Assembly: GCA_031216445.1 (NCBI GenBank)
Contig: CM062208.1
Span: forward strand, 9,860,001-9,924,000
Direction of reading: 5' to 3'
Length of the DNA stretch: 64,000 nt
Origin: Lateolabrax maculatus
Taxonomy: Eukaryota > Chordata > Actinopteri > Acropomatiformes > Lateolabracidae
In this document: positions 37,401-49,630 of the stretch, in pieces
Layout: the number at the start of each line of letters is the position of its first letter
Position numbering within the stretch: the first letter of the stretch is position 1
The notes under the pieces: model-generated
What the model was told of the DNA's origin: nothing
Database searches by the model: none
The model's input: only the letters and a program-made list of their open reading frames with translations
Program-made: the position numbers and the translations under genes

Positions 37401-40400
37401 CGCCTTTGGCCTTTCACTGCGCTCTGGAAACTTCCATGTTTACAGTCTCCATCACTGACTCCTCTGCTCCTGTATCAGCTGACAATCTGTTACGTAAATC
37501 AACATAGTGGCAGCAACATGGCTTGCCAGTATTTGATTCACTCGCTGACCCAGTCACCCTTCTGCTTTCACTCTCACACAGGCACACACACACACACACA
37601 CACCTCCTCCTACAGAAAACATCATTACACTACACATCACTTTTTACTAAAGAGGTACCTCAAAATGCATGAAACTGACCCTCAGCTAAGCCCCACTGTT
37701 GCTACATCTCTCAAGCTTTCCAGTCTAGTACTGCATGTGTGCAATTAATTTGCAATGATAGCGATGGCAGATTTACTCTGGTAATTTGTGACGGCCACTG
37801 CCACCAGCAAATTTGATCAGCCGTCGCAAGCGAGTTAATAAACAAAAGTTAGCATCTTCGACAGCTGATTTATGTAGAAATCATGTTGTTGTTCTTGTAG
37901 AGGTTAGAGCTGGTTAGCCCTAGTATTATAGCGCAGTAATATAAACATAAATGTAATTCAAATGTAATTTGTTCTAACATAACTCTATTTGGATGCTTAC
38001 TATTCAGTAGGAAAACATAGTTGGTTGTGCAACACAGGGATGAGACTGAAGCTGAAAAAATATGTTTCACTTTTACAATAGAAACACTTTGAGGATGAGG
38101 ACTAACAAGTGAGTTTGGGAAATGTAGAGCTATCATGGTTAACAGGTTTGGCTGGGGGTCATGAAGTGTGAATGTCCCCAAACAAATTAAGAGAAGGATG
38201 CAACCGCTTACATGAACCTAAACTCTGACACAGCAGTGTCCAGGAGCAGCTCCCACACAGTGAATGCCAATGCTAAACAATTAATTCAATGCTGCAGTTT
38301 TACACCTATATGTTTTGTGTTTGCAGATTGTTTGCCCTCCTCCAGCTGGCAGATGTTTGTCCATTTATGTCCATCAACTTGTGTCCTCATGTCATTTGTC
38401 TGTCATCAGGTTTTCTGTGACCTGCAGCACTAACTATGGACATATGAAGAAGTCAGGCTGATCATCATTATCATCTCAGTAATAAATGGAGGTGTGAAAG
38501 AGATGTCTGAACCTTAAATCTTAATTAGAGGATCAAATTATTTTACGAAGCCAGACTCAGCGTCGGTGTTACCAGTGCATGTGAGGCCTGATGATTAACA
38601 GAGACCCTTTCCTGACCGAAAATTCCCAAATGATCTGAATTGATGCTGACAGACTCATGCTGTGGCTAGTCTGTATTTATTAAAGGTTGACAGCGTGTAA
38701 CTAAAGAAAAAGCATTGCTGCTGATGAAGACAAGTGAAACCATGGAAGGCGGTGGTAAATCCTCCTATTTCAGTACCGTCACACATGAAAGCTCTGATCG
38801 TCATCCACCCAGTTTCTTGCATATCAAAGCTCATTTCACCTTCTATCGCTGTCGAGGCCCATTTCATGAGGCCGCAACCTGCAAGACCACTATTGCTTAG
38901 ATCCCAAAGGCCTCCAAATGCAAATGTATAATGACTCTCCCCTATATATCCTTTCAATATTTAATTTATTCTGTACACAAGGGCAGCCATGCATTGACCA
39001 AATGCCACTCCTCTAGACCATGCTTCTGGGGGTTTTAACCGTCTTTTACACCAAGCTGTTCACATTTCCACTGCTATTGGCCTTTGAATATTCTCAGTTG
39101 GAATTTAATGTCATATACTGTAGGGGTATGTCTTGCAAATTCATGCAGATTAAACTCGCTTTAATATTTTTTCTAGGTCTACCTATCACATGCATACACT
39201 GTAAACTGTACTGTATGTACAATACATTCCATCACCCACACATGCACATATACAAACATACATTCATGCATTCATGCACAGTAGCCCAATGTTTGTACCT
39301 ATAAGGTATTCATTAACCAGTCCTCACTCTTACCATGTTGTTGAAACCCCATCAAAGGCAGAATGGAACGAGTGAAATGTTGGTATGTAAATGTATGTAA
39401 ATTAAGAGCTCTGCTACAGCAACAGTCACACTGAATGACGACGGGCATTTTCAGTTTCGCGGTAGCTACAGCAAGGCAGCGTCAGTGCCCTGGTCCTCAG
39501 GCTCCCTGCCCCCTCAAGCCAAAGCCTCCAACGGGGGTTTCATTGTTCAGCGCGCTTCTTTCTTAATTCTCTAACAAAATCATTATATCTGAAATTTGGA
39601 ATTGTGCTTAATATATGCACAATTAGGCCGTGTCTCAATCAATTATAGTCATCTAAATTAAACCGAGGATTCATTATTGAGTTAATGATCGAGATCTTAA
39701 TGCTCCCCTTTACCCTTTTCCTATTTGCCACACTGCTGGATGTATAATGTGTTTAAAAAGTATTTATAAAAAATATATACAATCATATGGTCGTAGTGTT
39801 TTTTTGAGTGGTGTGTTGAAGAGAGTATAATTAAGAACAAAGGTGGCAATATTCTATATTTTTGTAATTGTCAGCAAATCCAATGAAAAAGCGACGCGTT
39901 AGTCTGTCTCTAAATACTTTACGATTACCCTACCCTGTCTGTAGCTCTCAACCCCAAGCCCATTTGTTCCTAATGTTCCTAAGTCTTTAAAAACAGCTAA
40001 ATAAACGCAATGTCTTTAGGTCACAAATACATAGTTTGATTAAAAAAGAGTTTCAGTTGTAAATTAATACACATTTTGACAATAAGGAAAATTAATATCA
40101 CCAGACTTAATGTTGGTGTTTCTGTGTCTGTGGGTGGATTAATTTACATTGTGGTGCGTTGATCTGAATCTAAAACTCTCTACTGAACTAATACTACTTT
40201 ACTGAATAAAATCTAATTTGATGGTTTGAAGCAGTAGGTTAAGGATTCCGAACTCTGACTTTGTAAATGAATAAAAGATAACAGACTTCTCCCTAAACTT
40301 TATAAACCTTAAATTAATATTTTGCTACAGTTAAGGATGGCTCAGTGTGTAAAGATGTTTTGAACCAATATTGTTGGATGCAGACAACCATAGTTGTCTG

Positions 40401-42164
40401 TCCCACAGGGGGTTTCCAGTGCCTGAGGAAGACGTTTCCTGTGTTCTCTGGCAATCAGTCCACCTCCTCACATCCTCCCACCCCTGTGGTTGCCAAAACC
40501 ACTCAACTACTCTTCTAACCACTACCCACCCAGCCAGCATCTGACTGATGAATGTGCAAGCTGACAGAGCAGTCACCATTTTACTAGATAATACTATAGA
40601 CTATATGAACATACCCTATGAGAACAGTTTTTTCTCTCTCACTGTAAAAGAGGAAGATGGACGCAGATCATTCTGAAATGTTAAATATTTTAGAGCTGCA
40701 GGCCTCGGACCAATAGCAGGGAGGCAGGAGATGAGAGAGGATGGGGGAGGAGGTCTGAAAGTGAGAAAGATGAGGAAGGAGACGGTAGAACGATATAAAA
40801 CCCCATCCTTCTAATTTCAGTGTAGACTTCATTACATATTCATGTGATGGTGCAACCATTACACTTGTGTATGTGCAGTGCGGCCAGTGATCATACATAT
40901 TACCTATCACTTCCACTTTAATTGCACACGGCCAAGAGAGGGTGGGCTCATATGAATGATTGTATTAATACATAAAAGCAAATATTCTCGTTTTTCAAAT
41001 TATTAGCTTGAACGAACTTGCTGGAGTGTTGGATGAATGTATTTATGTATGTATGTAAGTGTGTCTAGGATATGCTATTATGACTAATTATTTCATTAGC
41101 AGAACCTGTGTGCATGCTTGGGCTTGCCTGTATATGTGTGTATGTAGCTGTGTGTGCATGTTCATGTGTGTCCCTACAACCCCTATCAACGTCCAATTTA
41201 TTAGATATCATGTCTCAACTTATAGCATGTTGCACTTCAAATAAATGCAATTACGGTGCTGTTGTGTGTGTATGTGAGGGGCATTCAACAAATAATTTAT
41301 GTTATTTGAAGTTTATGTACCCTGACTAATATGATTTTAATACCATTACAAAACAAGAAAGATTAATTGAAGAACAAAAATAATAACTGTAGGGCTAGCC
41401 AGTAGGTTCCCACCTTCATTCAGAATGTTGCCATCATGTACAGAGTGCTGAAGAATGAGAAAATACAATAAATCCTTGGGGGAATCTTGGATAATGAAAA
41501 AGAAATTAAGAGCTAAATGGTACATTAAGATGACACTTTACTTTTGTGACTACAGCAGAAGTGCAATGAGATGGTAATTAACCTGCACCTCTACTTATCC
41601 AACTAAGGGCTGTGAAATATGTGACATGTTTGGCATTTTTTACTTTATTCAATAGTTCAAAGTGAAGAATCAAATGGTTACAATCACATGGTATGCGCTG
41701 TAGACCACTTGGCAAATTGCTGCACATATACTGTACAGTTGCACTACAGGATATGATGAGGATGTAATTAAAGCTGTATATCAGACACACTAATAACCTA
41801 CTAATGGCATCATTAGAAAACAAATAATACAAATGCTAATTTTAGATAAACACACAACCATATTTCGTAATCATAATAAATATGTTTTTGTTAGCGGGAA
41901 TTGACATGTTTTTGTACACGTAATTGTGCTCCTTGTCACTGGTGATCCTCTTTTCTTTGGAGAAAGCCCTCTTTGACCGGAGAGAGTGTCATCTTCTCAT
42001 TTGTGGCAAAGAGTCATCAACATGTAATTTAAACACTTGATTGGCTAATTACACTACATGCATAATTTAACTTTGTAACCTCTCACGCTCTCTTTTTTTG
42101 TCTTCATTAAGATTAGTACCACATACAACTGCACACATTAGTAGCTCCATTTTAGGAATAAGCA

Positions 42165-42459
42165 CACACACACACGCGTTTGTACTTCTATACTTGTGAG
42201 GACATTCATTGACATAATGCATTCACTAGCCCCTTACCCTGACCTAAACCATCAAAACTAAATGCGTGACCCCAACCCTTACCCTGACCTGAACCTAAAC
42301 TTTATTCTAACTTGAAGTCTTAACCCTCAACCAGCTCTTTGAAGGCATCTCAGAAAATGAGGACCGGCAAAAATGTCCTCACCCCCATGATCTAAAAATC
42401 AAATTGGTTCTCACGAAGATAGTTGTACAAGTACACACCCACACACCCACCCACACACA

Positions 42460-42500
<41 letters not shown>
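42165..42500. repeat. Fish interspersed repeat flanked by CA microsatellites
   Basis: The phrases TTGTGAGGACATTCATTGAC, ATAATGCATTCACTAGCCCC, TTACCCTGACCTAAACCATC, CTTAACCCTCAACCAGCTC and a terminal ACACACCCAC stretch leading into (AC)n (42461-42500) match a very common teleost dispersed repeat. CA tracts lie at both ends (42162-42176 and 42461-42500). The internal repeated CCCTTACCCTGACCT units are part of the element. Confidence 0.8.
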
Positions 42501-42504
<4 letters not shown>

Positions 42505-43129
42505 ACTTATGCCTAACTTATGGCTTTCACACAAAGAAGCTGCTTGAGCATGTAATCCATGTGAACCAATGCAATAGCTTTGCAATGTCTTTTTTATATT
42601 TTTGTGTCTGTCTGTGTCTGCTTGGTTTATGGAAACTGGCATATGGTTAAGAAGTAGCAGGATGATGCGAAATATACCCTCTAATATGTCACTCCATCAT
42701 AGTTTCCTCTGCAGCCAACTGAGGTGGATTATTGTTCACTTCTGGAAGGGGAATGCATATCAAATGTGTCTCAAGTGACCATTGGTAATTAGATTTTGTT
42801 TCCTTACTACCATTGGATTTTTATTTGTGGGACACTGGGCTTGTTGCTGCTAAAGACAAAAAATACATGGTTACATGGTTTGTTGGTACCTTGTTTGAGT
42901 ATGGACTTCAAAATAACAACTCTGAGTTGTTCCGCATGGACAATATAAACTGCATCTTGATGTTTGTCAGGATACATGTTTCACACTGTACACTGCCTCT
43001 GAATGTTACACCAGAGGTTTGGTCGGACCAGTTTAATATGAGAAGCCCGGGGATGGTCATCGGTGGCAATGGAAAAGTGGAATTAATTCAGATTGTTATC
43101 GCACAAGTTTGTGAACGTTAGGTAAGCCG

Positions 43130-43300
43130 GGACAATCATTGCTGTTCATTTGTTCAGGTATCCCTTGAAACCGAAATCTCAGTCTCAAGGGGGCATACTC
43201 TATTAAATGGTCTTAAAAGGACTCTCTTGAGAATGAGACCCCGTATCTCAATGAGATTACCTGTCTAAATAAAAGTTGAATAAAAAAAAAAAAAAAATAG
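43130..43300 (+). repeat. Retroposon 3' end with poly(A)
   Basis: CTCAATGAGATTACCTGTCT is followed by AAATAAAAGTTGAATAAA and a run of A (43281-43296). This kind of tail, ending in ACCTG..TAAATAAA..GTT..AATAAAA, is widespread in fish non-LTR elements. The body upstream (GAAACCGAAATCTCAGTCTC) is short, so this is a 5'-truncated copy. Its orientation is plus, given the poly(A). Confidence 0.6.
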
Positions 43301-43730
43301 ATAAAGGCTATGTTCCAGTGCTCTTTGTTTTGCCTCTACTACCAGATACATTGTTGGTTAATCTTTAGAGGCTATTTCCACTGAGATTATTTTTTATTTA
43401 AGAGAACGGGGATGAGGCAGACATACTACATGAGAAAACGTGGTTCTTTAAAGAAGAGTACACTAGTATTTATATTGTTTATATTTACCTCACTTACCTT
43501 CCACTGGCATCATTTTGGTTTTTATTAGTGCCAGATACTCAAAGGCATAAAACAGTGATGAGTACTATTGCATTTGCTTGTTTATGTGTGCGCGTGTGTT
43601 TTGTGAGAGACAGACAACAGGAGAGCGACCGAATGTGTGTGTGTTTTGGGGAAGGGAATGAATATTAGATCAGCGGGTCAGTTGAGGCTAAGTCACAGAA
43701 AAAAAATCAATGTACCAATGTATGCGTAAA

Positions 43731-43734
<4 letters not shown>

Positions 43735-43767
<33 letters not shown>
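43735..43767. repeat. (AC)n microsatellite
   Basis: An uninterrupted CA dinucleotide run of about sixteen units. Confidence 0.97.
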
Positions 43768-43770
<3 letters not shown>

Positions 43771-44084
43771 CAAGCAGGAATGGGTAACTTCCTACACACT
43801 CCTACCAAGATCTGTTCTAATTGTAATACTGCAGATGCCACCTGAGTTCATTTAATATTCCTTCTACTGCTTCCTTCTGCTGCAAAGTGTGGACTGTATG
43901 ATTAACTCTACAGAAACATTATCCATTATCTATATTATTATAGAATGATTATCATTATGCTGTAGTGGACAAAAATACAACTATCACTGCCATAATTCAA
44001 ACATTGCCTACAATTCCCCTTATAATCAATAAGATGGCATATATTATCAGTCATCAGAAAACCGTGGAACAGGAGTGGTCTGCA

Positions 44085-44405
44085 GTGGGTGATTAAAACC
44101 GCCCAGTACATCACTGGGACCCATCTACCGAGCCTCAGTGATATCGGTGAGGTGAGGTGCCTGCGCAGAGCCCAAAGGATATTAAAAGACAATACTCACC
44201 CAGCGACAGCCTGTTCACCCTACTGCCGTCTGGCAAGAGATACAGAAGTATCCGCTGTCGCACCACAAGACTACAGAGCAGCTTCTTTCCTCAGGCAGTG
44301 AGACTCCTTATTGTCCACACCATACCATAACATTTTTTTCCTTATGTAGCAATGGGGACTACAACTTGCATTTCATTGCGCAACCCTGTGAATGCAATAA
44401 ATGAA
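44085..44405 (+). mobile_element. Truncated, frameshifted non-LTR retrotransposon (LINE) ORF2 3' end
   Basis: The first frame encodes KTAQYITGTHLPSLSDI and later RCLRRAQRILKDNTHP. This resembles the C-terminal end of fish LINE reverse-transcriptase polyproteins, just past the polymerase core. After THP the homology continues in another frame (LFTLLPSGKRYRS-like, then SSFFPQAVRLL), showing at least one frameshift. It is followed by TTGCATTTCATTGCGCAA and a GCAATAAATGAA tail typical of such 3' ends. The copy is 5'-truncated and dead. The clade (L2/CR1-like or related) is a guess. Confidence 0.75.
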
Positions 44406-47400
44406 CCTTATACCTTGATGGCCCTAGATGTCCAAATGAAAAATGTTTTAAAATGTTTACTATAGAGTCTGTTTCAACATAGACACACTTGAGATTCATA
44501 TTTCATGCACTCTTTTTGTCACAGTCATAAGATTCCCCCTGTTCTGACTGAGAAAGTGGGCTCATGTATCATTGTCATTTATATCTCATCACGTGACTCC
44601 AGATAATGCATAATTATGTCAGATGACTGATGATGGTATTATGGAGCCTGAATATGATATGCATTCATATCTGTTTAATCAAAGCTACAGAGAGCTAAGA
44701 TTTCAGATGGCAAGCTGTTGTCACATCTCTCTGTGTGGCCAGGAGAGAGTAATTTGTTGGGGGAAGATGTGCTCATGAATAATGATGTTGTCTGTGTATG
44801 TTTTCAGCCTACATAAACATATTATCATTGGTTTCTCTTCTGGTCAAATAAACATGCTAAGGCTGCGTCTGCCTGATATGTCTCCTGTCCCTTCTAATGA
44901 GCATATCAAATAAATAGTCAAAAAGTCATTTTTAGTGTACAGCAAATTATTAAAAAAGAGGTTGTAACATTATGAAGAGATAAGGTAGAGACAACAGTAA
45001 AGTGGGAAAGTTTCGCAGCACAGAAAGGTCTTAGCAAAACGTAATGGGTGTAAAATGTAAAAAGCATCTCTGCAGCTCCACAGTTCTTCATCAAACATGC
45101 ACAACCATTATTATACAATGAAGGTGGGGTACTGAATACAATATAGCAACCACTATAATTGACTTTCTAGTACCATTCTACACAACCGCTGTGTCCAATT
45201 TGCAGATTAATCAAAAATAGATTATGTCTATTCCAATTAGTTGGTTAACTGAAGTAATCAAAACTGTAATCACTTGTGCTGTGGCTCAATACAGGCACGT
45301 GCAGTCATGTCCAATAATACAAAGGTCTCCATCGTTGCATGCTGTCTTTCCTCCAGGTCGGCCGGCCTGTGATCAATCAGTACGAAAATTAACTAGAAGA
45401 GAAATTTCAATTTCGTGTTTGTGTATTGATTAGAGAATTGAGTCAATTATGGCTGACAACATGAGATTGAATGGAACAATTTATATTGAATGTGCTCAAG
45501 AGCACAGAAAACAGCCTCTATTATCATTACCTGGTTACTAGGCTTAAGACAGAGAAAAATAGGACATGTTTAAATGCAGACCCATAATGCTTCCTCTTAC
45601 CAATGCAAACAAAACCCTGACAGATATAACAGAGATGTCACTGATTGCTATATATCCAGTCATGGATTTACAGCTTTAGCTTTACTTCCTTATTGTTTGG
45701 GGTTTCACAGACCTTACTGCTGTATGTGTTAAAATATTAACAATAATTACAAGATTACTCCTGTTTTTATTTCTCTCTTGTTAAAAAAACTTGTAAAACT
45801 TGAACAGAACTCCAAATAGAATAATTTTGGATTTTGAGGGGTAGTGCTGAGTTAAACATGCAAAAATGCATTATATTTAATCGTGTTTTATACCTGGGGT
45901 CTCTGGCGCTGTCATTCTCTGTAGCGGACATCGGTAACATGCCAGTAAAAAATGTGGTTTATAAGCAATTCTCATAAAATTAGTAAAAGTAATGAAATAT
46001 TAAGCTGATAAAACAATGTCAAGTATGTTGTTTGAGCTATTAAAGAGTGCCCAGGGTCTCTAGGCCCCCTAACAGAACATTAGGGTTAACTGAACTGAAT
46101 AAGTAACCATTGCAACAAAGGTTGATCTATCCAGTTCAGTCTCTGACACAGCCCTGAAAACAAATAAATAAATAAAAACACAAAAATATCCCTTGCTCAG
46201 ACAATAAATAACAACAGGAGGATATTTAGATCCAAACTTTCAAAACAACACTGCTACAACAATACAAATCAGACACCCTGGGCTTCGCCTATAATCTCTT
46301 TTGACTTTGACTTATGAGATGAGGCGGAGGTTGGGTGAGAAGTGTGTGTGATGTTTGGATTCCAGCAATGCATGTTTGTGCTGTTCATTTGATGGGGCCT
46401 TATGTGGAGTATGACTGAGCCTAATCTTTACCCCCCTCTTGCCTGTCCTTAATCTTATCTCATCAGATCGGTTATTCTAATCTGCTTTATGAAAGCTTAT
46501 GAAACTAATCGTTGCACACAGTGACAGTGCAGTGGGTGACTGAGACATTATGTGCTTGTGACTCAGCAAATAGGGCAAACAAGCCAGTTTGTATTTGCAG
46601 GCTACCCTTGAGAGCCTATATAAAAATAGGTCTTCGAAGCTACAGACTACTGAGTGATTTTAGACAATCTATTATAGTTTGTTTAACCCTATTTAATTGT
46701 TTGCTCACGTTTAAAATTCTAGCATTAACATTGCTTGCACTAGAAAAGGGAAATGAATTCAGAGAGCAAGGAGGACCAATCTGTTTTTGAGAGGATGCCC
46801 TCTTAAAGTCACACCCCTATCCTTCCTTAAATACATAAACAAACCTATAAACACCCAATGGTTTGATACCAGGAGACGATGAGAGGGCCCATTTAAAGCC
46901 TTATAAATCAGATTCAGCTGGCTGTTTAATTAACTTGTAAATTAATGCACCATGCTGTGTAAATTGGAGGGTGATAAATATTCATGTAGTTACCTAAGAA
47001 AAGGGCAAGGACGTATCACAGACACAACCAGATTGGGTTTGCAAGCAGCACAGTCTATGGGACAATCGCCCACCTTATTGGTATTTTATAGACAGCTGAT
47101 TTGCATTTCTTATGCTTCATGGGTTATGCAAAAAGAAAGAATCACTCCTTCTGCCCCTGCTTTCACTTCACACTACCCCCACTCACTTTCTGTTTATTTT
47201 GCCAGTGTCAGGTCATGCTATTACACAAGACGAGCTGTCATGGACTTCAAATGTGTCTTCCTGGGACAGTTTAAAACATTTAAGAGGTTTAAGCAACTGT
47301 AGATACTGTTGATGTTACATAAAGCACCACGTCCACAATATAGTAACCCTGCAGTAGTTTGTTTGTTATCAGAGAGTGTGAAGTCTCGATCCAAGCCCAT

Positions 47401-48234
47401 GTCTGTCACGTAGGAAACCTAATATCAACAGACAGGGAACCCTTCTTATCCTACAGGGAGATATCTGAGTCTGGGAGATTTGGGCAGCCAGCTCTGCTAC
47501 ATCTATTTATAACAATATGCCTTCATAGCCCTTTAGGCAAGGCCGAGGTAAACACAGTCGCTCCAATAATGAAAAGAGAACAACTGCACAGAACACAATA
47601 TAATCTGTGGACAAATCGGTGGACCAAATCTGTGAGCTAAAGGTTATTCGAGGGGCGGATCACAAGAGGTTGTTGTCTTATTAAATTCTTTTCCATGGTG
47701 GTTGTAGTCAAATCATTGCTTCTGGTGGCATAATTGACCTGCTCAGGGCATGGTAATTGACCTTGCTGCTGAGGACAGGGTGGTTCGGTGCTGAGCCAGC
47801 ACTGTGGGATCTGAAGGAAAATGGGGATAATAGGGAGGGGGGGGTGTGGTATGTGCAATGCGAGGTGGGGGTAGTTGTCATCATGTTATCATCATAGGCC
47901 ATGCCACTATTAAAACATGGCACCACAGTGATGCGGCTGTTGACAGGTAACGCACTCTGAGTGGCACTGGGAATGTAGATTAATCCCCTCTTAATTACAG
48001 TTCGGGACTTAGTTTGATTCGTAGTGCTGCGCCTGTTCACTGTGTCCACATTTGACCCCTGCGCACATAGCCGTCAGGACACACCGTTTCAGTCAGGAAG
48101 TTGGGCAGGAAAGGGGGTGAATCTCGTTCCCTCAGGAAGTAAGAGACACGTTATTGGCCATCAGTGAGACTCTCTCATCAGCAGCACACCGCGGTACCCG
48201 GCTGCCTCCCGCATTTCATCATTACGCACATTAC

Positions 48235-48650
48235 CAGCCACTGACGCATTGAGATCAGGAGAATTTTTTTGCGTCATCATTACTTTTTTTTTTTTTTCTC
48301 CTTCTTAATATAACCCTATATGGGTCATTCCTCTGTTTCGCTGGCAGGGGGGGGGGGTGGGGAGGTCTGTTTCTGCGTGTAACCTTGAGCACTTTGGGCA
48401 CATGTTGTCACCCTGAATTACATCGGTCGCGCCGTCATGCTCGGTTAAGGAGTGGGAAGACAACAATACGGATGAAGCGGTCGGAAACGGGCTGTAACTG
48501 AGCAGCGATCCCCGCAGCTCCAGCAAAACACGGAGGGGGGGAAGAAAAAAAAGCAGTAGGCGACCGCGTTACGCAATAAAACACAACGCACTACATCTGC
48601 TCAATCCCCAGTCCTTAGTTGTTGATCAGAAACACTTTGACGCTTTTTCT
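48235..48650. promoter_or_regulatory. irs2: irs2 distal promoter: CRE-like TGACGC motifs
   Basis: TGACGCA occurs at 48242-48248, its reverse complement TGCGTCA at 48270-48276, and a half-like TGACGCT near 48639. A further copy lies at 49034-49040, outside this block. TGACGCA is a variant of the ATF/CREB-type site. Mammalian IRS2 is induced by cAMP through CREB, which makes these plausible control elements. A run of eleven G (48347-48357), followed by TGGGGAGG, also lies here. Confidence 0.35.
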
Positions 48651-48776
48651 CCGAAGACCGGAAAAGGAAGAGGGGCTAAAATATCCCGTTGAAAGCGTGA
48701 ATGTCTCTTCTGGCCGGGCGACGCAGAGGGAATATTAGATTCCTGTGACAGATCTGCAGTCTCGACTAGGGGACGC

Positions 48777-48790
48777 TTGTTTACCAGCTG
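48777..48790 (+). promoter_or_regulatory. irs2: FoxO-type motif next to an E-box upstream of irs2
   Basis: TTGTTTAC (48777-48784), a forkhead/FoxO core, is followed without a gap by CAGCTG (48785-48790), an E-box. It lies about 0.35 kb upstream of the TATA-like box. In mammals FoxO1 and E-box factors (TFE3, SREBP) control IRS2 in liver. Function here is inferred from the motif and position only. Confidence 0.4.
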
Positions 48791-49132
48791 GAGAGGAGGA
48801 CTCCCTCTACAGACACCTTAAAATATGGTCAAGGGGTAGGCTCACTTGTGAAAAATATCACTGGGACTAATAATAGGCTACTGGAATAAAACAGTAACCC
48901 TGTGAGAATTGAGGGGAAACACACGTCTACAAATCACTCATTTACTCATAATAACCATATATTCAGGTGACTATTAATTCTAATTTTATTTTATTTTATT
49001 TTATTTTTTTATAATCCACCTCAACTCCTTAAATGACGCAAACGTATGCGTTGCAGGTCAGAAACGTCTCGGTTTGGTAGCCTATATTTGGATCGATACA
49101 AATCAAACGTTGGATCACAGGACCGGGGCTGC

Positions 49133-49140
49133 TATAAATA
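49133..49140 (+). promoter_or_regulatory. irs2: Candidate irs2 TATA box
   Basis: TATAAATA lies about 490 bases upstream of the start codon, preceded by GC-rich GACCGGGGCTGC. Transcription would start near 49165, giving a 5' UTR of about 465 bases, comparable to mammalian IRS2. No cap-site data are available, and CpG-rich promoters often use several start sites. Confidence 0.45.
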
Positions 49141-49164
49141 AAGCTTCCCGGCTGACTACGCTCA

Positions 49165-49630
49165 AACGAGTCGGAAGAGGGCAGAGTGATAGTAGGAGGG
49201 ATTTCTCCTTCCCTCTCTCACTCCGGCATTCATCCCGTTTCCACCAATGAGCCCAATGAGCTGAGCGCGCACCGCCCACTGTCGGCGTGTGTATTTTTTT
49301 TTTTTTTTTTTCTCCTTCTCCTTTCCTCTTTTTTTTTTTCTCTCTTCCTCTAAACGAAAGCTGGATGTGTAGATCGTCACATGTTGTTTCCCCTCCTCGG
49401 TCCGGACCCCCTGGCAGACATGTGTTATTTATCGGCGAGGCTCGGGAGGAGACGAACGCACGCACGGCCGGCTCTGCAAGCGGAGGATTAAAACAAAGCG
49501 CGTCGGTTTTCTTCCAGCGGGTCGAGGGGGAAAGGAACAAAAAAAAAAACAAATAAACAAAAAAAAAAAAACATACACACACTGTGCCGGACAGCGAGAC
49601 ACACACACACACACACACACGCAGGGGAGA
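49165..49630 (+). other. irs2: irs2 5' UTR (inferred) with upstream ATGs
   Basis: The leader contains long pyrimidine tracts (49293-49340), A-rich stretches (49538-49571), and an (AC)n run (49599-49620) ending ten bases before the start codon. Three upstream frames begin with ATG and end before the main start: 49247-49264 (five codons), 49365-49556 (63 codons) and 49381-49491 (36 codons). The main ATG has A at -3 and G at +4, a strong context. The 5' limit depends on the TATA assignment. Confidence 0.5.

Larger units (their letters stand above)
30491..48000. other. Intergenic spacer between col4a1 and irs2
   Basis: No splice-compatible coding block, tRNA or rRNA gene was recognised in this 17.5 kb. 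It holds a (TCC)n tract (34452-34494), CA tracts (36970-37012, 37582-37602, 42461-42500, 43735-43767), a telomere-unrelated CCCTTACCCT run at 30536-30550, a LINE fragment (44085-44405), and two other repeats (42165-42500 and 43130-43300). The remainder is AT-rich unique-looking DNA with many TAAT-type motifs. That is compatible with cis-regulatory elements, but the sequence alone does not prove it. Confidence 0.75.

Noticed and set aside
42230..42310. CCCTTACCCTGACC units as interstitial telomere
   Set aside because: They are internal to a common fish dispersed repeat and are not exact TTAGGG arrays.
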